Shown in pieces: positions 57,042 to 64,000 of a DNA stretch of 64,000 nt; position 1 is the first letter of the stretch; each line of letters begins with the position of its first letter. A program made the position numbers and the translations under genes. Source of the DNA: Enoplosus armatus (taxonomy: Eukaryota; Chordata; Actinopteri; Centrarchiformes; Enoplosidae); contig NC_092195.1 in assembly GCF_043641665.1 (NCBI RefSeq), positions 19,998,774 through 20,062,773 on the forward strand, given 5' to 3'. A model generated the notes under the pieces. That model was given only the letters and a program-made list of their open reading frames with translations. It was not told where the DNA came from and did not search any database.

Positions 57042-59783
57042 CTGCTGCACAGTTTAGCCTCTCGTGTAATCATTGTTTTTATTTTAAACTTGCGCAGTGA
57101 TGATTTACCTACATTTAACCCAGCAGGTCAGTTAACACTTACTGCTGATTTGAATACATTTTCCAAACAACATAAAGACAGGAGCAGGTATTAGGTAGTA
57201 GAGGTGTGAATCTAAATTCTGCACTCTCTGTCTCACCAGAAAACCACAAGAAGCTAAAGAGTCCCAACGCGTTCCTGCTCGACTTCCCCATGAGGACCAA
57301 CTACATGTATGCCAGGATGAAGCGGTCGGTGGTCAATGAGATCTTTGCACTGACCATCTGCCTGTGGCTGAAGGCAGGAGCAGTTCCAGGTCTTGGTACT
57401 CCCTTCTCCTACGCCATACCTGGACAAGCCAATGAGCTGGTGCTCATCGAATGGGGCAGCAACCCCATGGAGCTGCTAATCAACGACAAGGTAAAAGCAA
57501 TGCAATAAAAAAGTAACGTACACAGTCGAGGGCCTGAAAATGTTGAGAAACCCAGATTTGGACACTAAAACTCTTTGTTGAAGCTTTTACAAATGAAACT
57601 GTTAAGTTGGCACATAGCTCCTCTTTGTGTGGTGGTCCCTGCTGATTCTGGGACAGAAAACACTGGTACAACTGTATATTAAAGGATTAAAGACCCTCTA
57701 TGAAGTTCTTATAGAGGGATTTTCCAGTCAGAAAACGGCTTCTCTGAGATTTAGGAGACCAGTGTCCTTAGGTAACACTGCAGTTCTCACACATCCACGC
57801 CCCGGAGTGTAATCTTGTATGCAGTAAGGTGTGATAGTCACAGCTCAGACTGACAGGACAGCATCACCTCACCAGTGGAGGTCAGAGCTGCAAGGTAAGG
57901 ACAGCGACCTCAGACTCATTGTTACTCTTGATCTTTCATTAGTGACAGAATGTAAACACAGTAATTGCGGGGAATATAAGTGAAAGCAAAGAAACGTCTT
58001 CTTCTGCTGTCCCTCCCACAAAAGGAAAACAACTCCTCATTTAGAGCATTTTGTGGAACTAGTTTCATTTTATGAAAATTGTGGACATTTCAGTTTGAAT
58101 GACTTTATGATCTAACGAGACGTTAACTTAAATATACAAATTATTCAATTACTCTCTTAGCCTCCTAATCTTTCATTCTCTGAAAGGCTTTTCCCCTAAA
58201 CGGAAGACAGATGTTAGTCTTTTTCCCTTCCTTGCCCCAGAACTGTGAGCAGTGAGCTCAACAAACAAATCAACAAAGCGATTAATCTGATCATCGTAAT
58301 TGATTGGCCCAATTGTCTGCAGGAGTGACATCACCAGGAGGGAGAAACTGTCATGTTTGTTTTCTTCTCGTCGCACACTTGGCAGTCATCGAACTGATCA
58401 ATGACACAGTTAGATGATCTTCAGAATGCGGATTAATCTTAGTCTTTGATTCATTTCCTAGAGTTTGTGAGGATGAACAGGGTGGAGATTCTCATATTGT
58501 ACTAATCCACTTTCCCTACATTAGCGAGCTCTTGCATGTAAAGCTTTCTAAAGCTGTCATCCAATAGAGATTTGTCATGGAAATGTGTTTCTACAATGTT
58601 CTCAGATACAAATAAAGGTGGGAAATCAGAGATCAGGGTGGAGTCTGCACAAGTTTTACAAATAGACATATCCCTCAAAGCGGACATTTGTTGGTGCCTT
58701 AAAGTGCAACAGTGAGAAGAGGAACATTCCCCATCCTCACCTTTAATGGTATGTCCGTCTACCTGTCTGTCCACCTGTGTGTTTAGGCGGTGACATTGCC
58801 CATAGCCATGACAGATGGGAAGTGGCATCACGTGTGCGTGACGTGGTCGACACGTGATGGTATCTGGGAGGCCTACCAGGACGGGGTGAAGAAAGGCTCG
58901 GGGCAAAACCTGTCAGCGTGGCACCACATCAAACCAGGAGGGACCTTCATCCTGGGACAGGAGCAGGTAAGACATGCAGTATGCTTTCTGACAGAGATCC
59001 AGTGAGTATAAAAACTGTAGATGGATACAGTTATTGGGCAAAATATTAAAGTCATATTTAGCTCCACAAACGTGTGCATTCCTCTGTGGACTTTAAATCT
59101 TCCTGAAGCTGTGAGAGGTGGCAGTTAGATGTCCTGAAATGTCTTCACATGTCACCACAAAAGGGTCACAGTCTGGACCAGAAAGAGGTGACAGTTTACG
59201 TCCAATGCAAAACAGTTCCAGTCTACGAAGTAGTGTGTCCTTTATGTAGCAAGGCAGAATTTAGCATGTCTGACTTTCATGCAAGAGACCAAATTCACCA
59301 TCACATGCAATCAATGTTTGCCTTTTTACTGCTGGACTAAGATCTTTCAGTCTCAACCATTACCATATCGTAGTTGCCATGCACAGAAATTTTAAAGCAT
59401 TGGCATTGGATGTAAAGGTCGTTGCCATGCTGTTGACGTGACTACGTTTACCTAAAATCTTTGTTTCATGACTTTCAAAAGCTCACGCTCAAGTTAGATC
59501 TTCAGCAAATAATACCTGAGTAAAGATTCATTTCATCCAACATTTTCCACCTGTTCTTCACTGGTCCTCACAGGACACGATGGGAGGCCGCTTCGACGTC
59601 ACTCAGTCCTTCATGGGAGAGTTGTCTGATCTCCAGTTCTGGTCCAGAGTCCTGACGCCCAACGAGATCTACAGCCAGGCGACCTGCGGAGGCCACCTCA
59701 TTGGTGACGTTATGTCCTGGTCGGAGGAATCCGTGGAGCTCCACGGAGGGCTTACCGAGTTCTCCTTTGACCCCTGCCACTAA
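52549..59783 (+). CDS. nptx1-like: Neuronal pentraxin with histidine-rich insertions (NPTX1-like)
   Basis: Five exons (52549-53295, 56178-56997, 57240-57490, 58787-58966, 59574-59783) join to 735 codons. Neuronal pentraxins are secreted or membrane-tethered oligomers that cluster AMPA receptors and act in synapse formation. Order of parts: hydrophobic leader (about 24-50); FVCTPIPPEADPSC with conserved Cys 67 and 78; first coiled coil with QKETILDQRETIRELTAKL (about 110-145); His tract 1 (151-226); LKERLENLQ; second coiled coil (RELLQRKITALEEQL); His tract 2 (about 278-493); a short helix SKLETVLSQLHH; pentraxin domain (about 534-735). The domain keeps the pentraxin signature HVCVTWST, TNYMYA, GQANELVLIEWG and calcium-ligand residues in GQEQD and the Gln of DVTQ. 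NPTX1 is the closest human family member by eye (CLWLK, NPMELLINDK, EAYQDG). Usual length is about 430; all the excess lies in exons 1 and 2. The start has A at -3 and G at +4. The exact orthologue name is uncertain. Confidence 0.9.
52999..53226 (+). repeat. His/Asp/Asn-rich coding tract 1
   Basis: In-frame tract starting just after LTLCEGFGG. The regular HHDN/HHDD part covers about 30 residues and then gives way to a looser Ser/His/Tyr-rich part. Both His codons and both Asp codons are mixed. Confidence 0.9.
54177..54202. repeat. (TTA)n microsatellite
   Basis: About eight TTA units. Confidence 0.95.
56147..56172 (+). repeat. (TG)n tract at the exon 2 acceptor
   Basis: About 13 TG units ending five bases before the intron/exon border at 56177/56178. 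It replaces the usual polypyrimidine tract with UG repeats, known binding sites of CELF proteins and TDP-43. Confidence 0.9.
56178..56997 (+). CDS. nptx1-like: Neuronal pentraxin exon 2 (coiled coil 2, His tract 2)
   Basis: 820 nt: 273 codons plus one base of Glu523. It starts ARNSSSSYSSSLRELLQRKI, matching the exon 2 start of NPTX1 (NSSS...LKDLLQSKI), and ends SKLETVLSQLHH, matching KIETALTSLHQR. The corresponding human segment is only about 80-90 residues, so around 190 residues are extra. Because 820 is not a multiple of three, skipping this exon would break the frame. The donor GTACAC is weak at +4 to +6. Confidence 0.9.
56262..56909 (+). repeat. His/Asp-rich coding tract 2 (HHDD repeat)
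   Basis: About 216 residues with roughly 90 His and a comparable share of Asp/Asn. The basic unit is HHDD (12 nt). A 39-nt higher-order unit (GT-x-HHDDHHDDHH) occurs three times in a row at 56403-56519. The centre (about residues 360-400) is Arg/Ser/Tyr-containing and less regular. A nearly uniform GATGACCACCAY array fills about 56,660-56,785. Confidence 0.93.
56998..57239 (+). other. Neuronal pentraxin intron 2 with (CA)n tract
   Basis: 242-nt intron that opens with GTA and goes straight into about 20 CA units (57000-57040). It ends at TGTCTCACCAG. The CA tract is the reverse complement of the TG tract on the other side of exon 2. Confidence 0.9.
57240..57490 (+). CDS. nptx1-like: Neuronal pentraxin exon 3
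   Basis: Encodes residues 523-606: linker helix end ENHKKLKSPNAFLLDFP, then the start of the pentraxin fold through RTNYMYARMKRSV, FALTICLWLK, GTPFSYAIPGQANELVLIEW and LLINDK. Donor GTAAAA, phase 0. Confidence 0.95.
57491..58786 (+). other. Neuronal pentraxin intron 3
   Basis: 1.3-kb intron with acceptor TGTGTGTTTAG. Nothing else is recognised. Confidence 0.88.
58787..58966 (+). CDS. nptx1-like: Neuronal pentraxin exon 4
   Basis: 180 nt, residues 607-666. Carries the pentraxin family signature HVCVTWST and EAYQDG, and ends GQEQ, so that the calcium-ligand cluster EQ-D spans the exon border as in the family. Phase 0 at both ends; donor GTAAGA. Confidence 0.96.
58967..59573 (+). other. Neuronal pentraxin intron 4
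   Basis: 607-nt intron, donor GTAAGA, acceptor CTGGTCCTCACAG. Nothing else is recognised. Confidence 0.9.
59574..59783 (+). CDS. nptx1-like: Neuronal pentraxin exon 5
   Basis: Residues 667-735 and the TAA stop. DTMGGRFDVTQSFMGELSDL keeps the pentraxin calcium-site pattern with Asp in place of CRP Glu147 and the Gln retained. It ends SFDPCH, giving the final conserved Cys. Confidence 0.95.
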   Translation, partial: DTMGGRFDVTQSFMGELSDLQFWSRVLTPNEIYSQATCGGHLIGDVMSWSEESVELHGGLTEFSFDPCH

Positions 59784-61860
59784 GGACTGACACTGGACCC
59801 CCACACCCAGAGCTGTCGAATCATCATCCCCGCATTTTTGATTACATGCCGATGTCAAAAAGAGTCGAGGGAATGGAAAAGTGTTATTTTGCCATGGATC
59901 AAAGATCGGGAAATTATTCATTTCATCGCCTGCTCTGGTTTTTCATCATATTTGTCTGCAGAGGTTTAATAACACAAGCTCAGCCAGGGGCAACAGACAG
60001 CAAGGAGTTCTTTTGCTTTTTCTATATATTATTGCCATTCCTGTTCGATCTTTCTGCCTTCTCCACCTACACCCTCACTTCTTCGCTCTGACGCTCTCAG
60101 CAGGACGACTTTGAAGGCTCCAAAGAGCGCAGGGCTTTGGATTTACCGGCTGTGTGGTCATGGCTACGGCTGCTCTGAGAGATCCAACACACATAATAGG
60201 ATTTCTTTCCATCAGAACAGGTCCAAAGGTTGCTTGTTGCCATTAGTTCGCCTGCACTAGCTTGTTTTGTTTGCTGTGTGAGCAACATGAACATTACAGG
60301 AGGTGAAAGAGTGGCAAAAAGGCACAGGATCGCTTACAAATAAAGCCACATGGAGACCTGAACTGTGAAGATTCATACACGTTGCTAAAGCACTGACAAT
60401 TGAAAATCTGCTCATTCTTTCGTGGAGACAAAAGGAATAAAGCTGCTGCAGGTCGTTTTTCAATGCAGGCACGGAGTTAGCACAGCCTCCTGATGTTGCA
60501 CGTTGAGATTTTGGCTGTTTTATACTAGTATTTCATATTGAAAACACTACAACAGGCTTTTTTTTTTGTAGAAAGAAAATAAAATGTAATCCATGTGTTC
60601 TTTATAACCGTTAAATTGCATTTTGTCAACGCAGAACTGAGTCTGTTTGAAATGTAAACAAATCTCTGGCTCTCTGCGTAAGTGGATCTGTTTCTCTGTT
60701 CAAAAGTCGAACAGCCGTTACATAAGAGCGCCGCGGCTCAATGTCAGACATGAGACGTTATGGCCACGAGCCACCTGACCGCATCGATACAGTGTTAACC
60801 GTCCATCAACATGTCACCGCGGTAATGCTGACGTCTCCTCAGCAACCAGTGGCTTACAGCAGGATTTACCTGTGATCTGATCCTGCCTATTTCCATCCAG
60901 CTCAAACCACATGGCAGAGTCAGACACACACACACACACACACACACTCAGAGAGGATGAAGAAGTGAAAAGAGACGTTGTTGATCTCATGCTAACTGTT
61001 TGTAGATGCACCTTCATGTTTTTATAACAAGAGAGGTTTTTGTACATGTAAATTAAATCAGATAGTCTGTTTTTAATTATTAAAAGCATGTATTATGTAA
61101 TTTCTCACATTGTAAATAACTGAATAAGTACATAGCACTTTCTCGACCCACTCTTAACCCTGTGTTTGTTTGTAAAGCACATCTTTTTGGGAGTAACCTG
61201 TTTTATTATTTGTTTATTATAACCCTATCCCCTGAGTTAAACTCAGATTCCAACTCTCTTTATTGATAGTAAAAAAAAAAAAGGGGCTATCTGTTGTTGC
61301 CATGGTGATAGAATCTCTCAGCATCAGGACCACATCATCCCGACGGTGTCGCACTACAGCTGTGAATATCTGCAAAATGTTTCTTCGCCTGTAATGCCAA
61401 GACAAACAGCACTTTGAAACCAGGCTCCTGTTTTCTTCTCATGATAGTGGGCCAAATGCACATGACATGTCTTTCATATGTTTCCTCTGTCTTTGTTACA
61501 TAGACTCCGGTTTATACACCTCCTCCTACCACCGAACTGTGTAGTTTGTAAGCTGAATGTTGACATAAAACATGTAAAAATAAGATATACAACTTTGTGG
61601 ATAAAGACTTGCTTATTCTCGCCTTTGGTGTACATTATAATGTTTTATTAGGGTTTTTTTTGGTATGTTTATTCTTGTGTCTTTGGCTGTAAATATTTAA
61701 AGTATAATTGTGTTGAGTCAACAGTCCCTCCCTTATGTGTAAGCCAAAACTATAAACTGAATTGTAAAACTTGAAAGAGGAAGAAAATGCACAATAAACG
61801 CTGTCAAATATTTGTAAATATGTCAGGATTTTGAATAAAACGATTTAAGATATTTTATGA
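59784..61860 (+). other. Likely 3' UTR of the neuronal pentraxin
   Basis: About 2 kb after the stop, ending near tandem poly(A) signals (AATAAA at 61793-61798 and 61834-61839). Earlier signals near 60,436 and 60,577 could give shorter forms. It holds a (CA) run at about 60,924-60,947 and an RFX-like GTTGCCATGGTGAT at 61296-61309. The extent is inferred. Confidence 0.55.
61793..61839 (+). terminator. Tandem poly(A) signals
   Basis: Two AATAAA hexamers 41 bases apart in AT-rich DNA, the best candidates for the end of the pentraxin transcript. Confidence 0.55.
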
Positions 61861-62301
61861 ATTCAAACTGGACTCATTTATTTAAACATTTTGCAATGTA
61901 CAGTGTATAGCATGCACATTTTGCATTGTTTGATTTCTAATAGAGTTCCATTCAAAGTGACATGTCTATCAACCAGGCAAATATTCCTTGAGCCTCCACA
62001 GCGACACGTAGAAACTTCTGTGGTGGCTGTAACTGCTGAACTCTTCTGGCTTGTTTGGTTATCAGACCCAGTTCTGCTTTGCATACAGCAGCAGAGGAGC
62101 CAGTATTTTCATATAAGATACATAATTCTACATGAAACACTAAAAGGAGGAACACTGCGCTGTTCTTTTGTACCTGCTTTTGGGAAACAAATGATTTTAG
62201 GTATTAAAACAGCATATGAGGATTAAGAGGAGCACATTATGCATTAATGCAGCAATTACTAAAACAAAACAAAACCTTCCTGCCTGTTGGAACTGATGAA
62301 A
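61861..62301. other. Short intergenic stretch
   Basis: About 440 bases between the proposed end of the pentraxin transcript and the next gene. No promoter motif is evident; it may include that gene's 5' UTR. Confidence 0.5.
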
Positions 62302-62362
62302 ATGGGAGGGAACAATGGATCGGCTCTGCTGGAGGAACAACAGGAAACATCAACAGACAAAG
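62302..62362 (+). CDS. Small membrane protein exon 1
   Basis: Twenty codons plus one base (MGGNNGSALLEE...). Donor GTAATT. Confidence 0.55.
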
Positions 62363-63527
62363 GTAATTCATTTTTCTTTTTTTTTCTTTTCTAGAGTCAC
62401 ATGTATACTTCTAAACCTGTTTAAATGTTTATCATTTTAAGGCACATATTCATTTTTATTTCTATAGAATCAGCAAATTACAGGCTTTTCACTTTACACA
62501 GAGATCAAGTGCATTGAGCGTTTGCAATTTCTGTGTTTTATATTTAATGCTGTTTTGCTTTAAAACCAATGGACTGGTCTGTCTGCGTAAAAGTGGGTTT
62601 TAGAAGAATACTGTTCTGCTGTTATAATTCTGCTTATTCCCAGTGATGTCTGGCCCTGCAGATAGTTTCAGCTTTATTTGCTGACGCTTTGAGGAGTGTC
62701 ATTTCCCCTACAATTAATCTGAATTTTATTAGTTGTATTTAAAGCATCAAACTGACAGTTGAAACTCATCATAAATGTTTCTTTCTAGAAACAATATCCC
62801 AGCTACGTCTGTTAATGTACAAACCTTGCTGCGGGGGGGCGGCTGAAGTCCCAGCAGCACTTCAGCAAATAAAACCGAAACTATCCGCATGGCTGGACTC
62901 CTTCAGAGGTGAGTAATGAAATATAATCTGTTAGTTTATCATGTCCACCTGCAGAATCTCATGCAACCCAACATAACAGTCCTGCAGAACAACAAGCTAA
63001 TCAATATGATTGTATGTATATCAGAATCACTTTTCAATATAATGCAGCATTGACTGACCCTTTATGTGTTACATTCAGTGTGTTAAGTGTTGTTGTTTTG
63101 CGTCTCTCAGGCTGGTTCAGTCAGTACAGACAGCTGGCTCATTACTTCTCTCTGCTCTGCTTTCTGCTCGTCATCGTCGCTCTGCTCCAGACTTTCTGCT
63201 GTGAGTACTTCATTTAATACTGACCCGTCAGTGGAAACAGGTGGCAAGGTTTCATTATTCTTGTACATTCTTGATATACAGTAAAACTCAATGAGCTATA
63301 CATATATGATGTGTTTATAGGAAGAGGTATTTTATGTCATTTATATTTTACACAATTTAGTGTATATATATAGTGAATAATAAAATATAATTCTGTAATG
63401 AAATGTATTCTATATGTTTTCTTATTGTCATGTGTTCCTCCATCTCTCAATACTTTCTGACTTCCCAGTTCTGTCTGTGGTTCTCAGCTCCAAGCCCATT
63501 GGTTCCTACCAAAGACGACGTCTTTAA
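62302..63527 (+). CDS. Unidentified small membrane protein, four-exon model
   Basis: Exons 62302-62362, 62789-62908, 63111-63200 and 63469-63527 join in frame, all at phase 1, to 109 codons. Every border is GT/AG, with donors GTAATT, GTGAGT and GTGAGT. The start ATG has A at -3 and G at +4; another in-frame ATG lies two codons upstream. Features seen: a polar, acidic N-terminus (LLEEQQETSTDKE); a Cys pair in MYKPCCGGAAE; an amphipathic stretch LQQIKPKLSAWLDSFRGWFS; one hydrophobic segment (YFSLLCFLLVIVALLQTFCF, about residues 72-95); and a short tail SSKPIGSYQRRRL rich in Arg. This suggests a tail-anchored or single-pass protein with a basic end. I do not recognise the family. The final exon is least certain: an alternative acceptor at 63487 would give a longer tail to 63660, or the gene may continue past the window. 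Confidence 0.55.
62789..62908 (+). CDS. Small membrane protein exon 2
   Basis: 120 nt with the acceptor TTTCTTTCTAG and a strong GTGAGT donor. Carries MYKPCCGG and the amphipathic KPKLSAWLDSFRG. Confidence 0.65.
63111..63200 (+). CDS. Small membrane protein exon 3 (transmembrane)
   Basis: 90 nt with acceptor GCGTCTCTCAG and donor GTGAGT. Encodes GWFSQYRQLAHYFSLLCFLL and the rest of a clear hydrophobic helix. Confidence 0.65.
63469..63527 (+). CDS. Small membrane protein exon 4 (tentative last exon)
   Basis: Acceptor TGACTTCCCAG; reads LSVVLSSKPIGSYQRRRL to TAA in the required phase. A second AG 19 bases downstream (63486-63487) opens a different frame to 63660. Confidence 0.4.
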
Positions 63528-64000
63528 AAACAGCTCCCAAATATATAGTTACGTTTTTTTCAATAATTTCCTAAAACAGCTGCTCACTGTAGTTTTTAGT
63601 TTCAGTCACTCAAACGGGAGGAAAGGCATTTGCTGGGGACTATTTTCAGTGGAGGATTAATACACATTTGGTGCTCCAGTGAGTATTTTGGCCAGCCAAG
63701 TCTAAATAAACGACTGTGTGTGTGTTCGTGGTAGTGAAGGAACACTCATTGAGGTGTGTTGAAGATACATCAGCCTTTGAGTTTCCACTTATTAGTAGGA
63801 TCACATCAACATTGTTGGTTTTGGTCTCTTCGTGGAATTCGTTGACAAAAAGGGGTCTTGAAACGAGCTAAAACGTCACAGCAGCCACGAACTGCTGTCT
63901 TCATCTTGGCATAAAAAAAAAATCCAGACTATTCTTTGCGTCGTGCCAGCAGCTGTCATTTTGTCGTCGCTCTTTTCACGTCTTATTTTAGACTGAATGT
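63528..64000. other. Window end, unassigned
   Basis: Either 3' UTR of the small gene or an intron. No exon or repeat is recognised. Confidence 0.4.

Noticed and set aside
56082..57050. A 322-codon open frame on the minus strand, rich in Val, Met and Ile
   Set aside because: It is the mirror of the HHDD repeat: GTG/GTC/ATG codons are the complements of CAC/GAC/CAT. It spans both splice sites of a real exon and has no family resemblance.

Overview
This is vertebrate nuclear DNA, almost certainly from a percomorph (perch-like) teleost fish. The evidence is spliced coding exons with GT/AG borders, very frequent (CA)n/(TG)n microsatellites, and several interspersed repeats I recognise as typical of percomorph genomes: the repeat with tandem TTAGCATG-type words near 10.0-10.5 kb, the GCTAAGCTAAGC repeat near 50.3-50.6 kb, a tRNA-derived SINE near 18.4-18.7 kb, and a TACTTAAGTA-type hAT-like element near 5.2-5.7 kb. 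Identifications rest on reading translations against remembered family sequences; no search was run.

Layout. 0-7.8 kb: 5' flank of cacng8, mostly repeats, with a possible upstream first exon near 3.68 kb. 7,844-14,634 (+): four-exon cacng8 (TARP gamma-8), then a likely 3' UTR to a poly(A) signal at 18,127. 18.2-25.1 kb: intergenic. 25,380-30,222 (-): six-exon cacng6 (calcium channel gamma-6), tail to tail with cacng8. 30.2-52.0 kb: a 22-kb stretch without recognisable coding exons, with microsatellites, repeat fragments and a few unique blocks that look like possible conserved non-coding elements. 52,549-59,783 (+): a five-exon neuronal pentraxin, closest to NPTX1, predicted at 735 residues instead of about 430 because exons 1 and 2 each carry a long His/Asp-rich tract. 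62,302-63,527 (+): a small four-exon gene for an unidentified, probably tail-anchored membrane protein; its 3' end is uncertain.

How the genes relate. Gamma-8 is an AMPA-receptor auxiliary subunit acting from inside the postsynaptic membrane. Neuronal pentraxins cluster AMPA receptors from the extracellular side. Gamma-6 belongs to the same tetraspan family but is a calcium-channel-type gamma subunit. The window therefore puts two classes of AMPA-receptor organiser within about 45 kb. In humans NPTX1 shares 17q with CACNG5/4/1 and NPTXR shares 22q with CACNG2, so this pentraxin may be the ohnolog belonging to the CACNG7/8/6 block, a partner absent from that block in mammals.

The most unusual item is the pentraxin: two separate histidine-rich tracts (about 28 and 90 His), the larger built on an HHDD unit and inserted between the two coiled-coil segments, in an exon whose splice sites are directly bordered by complementary (TG)n and (CA)n tracts.
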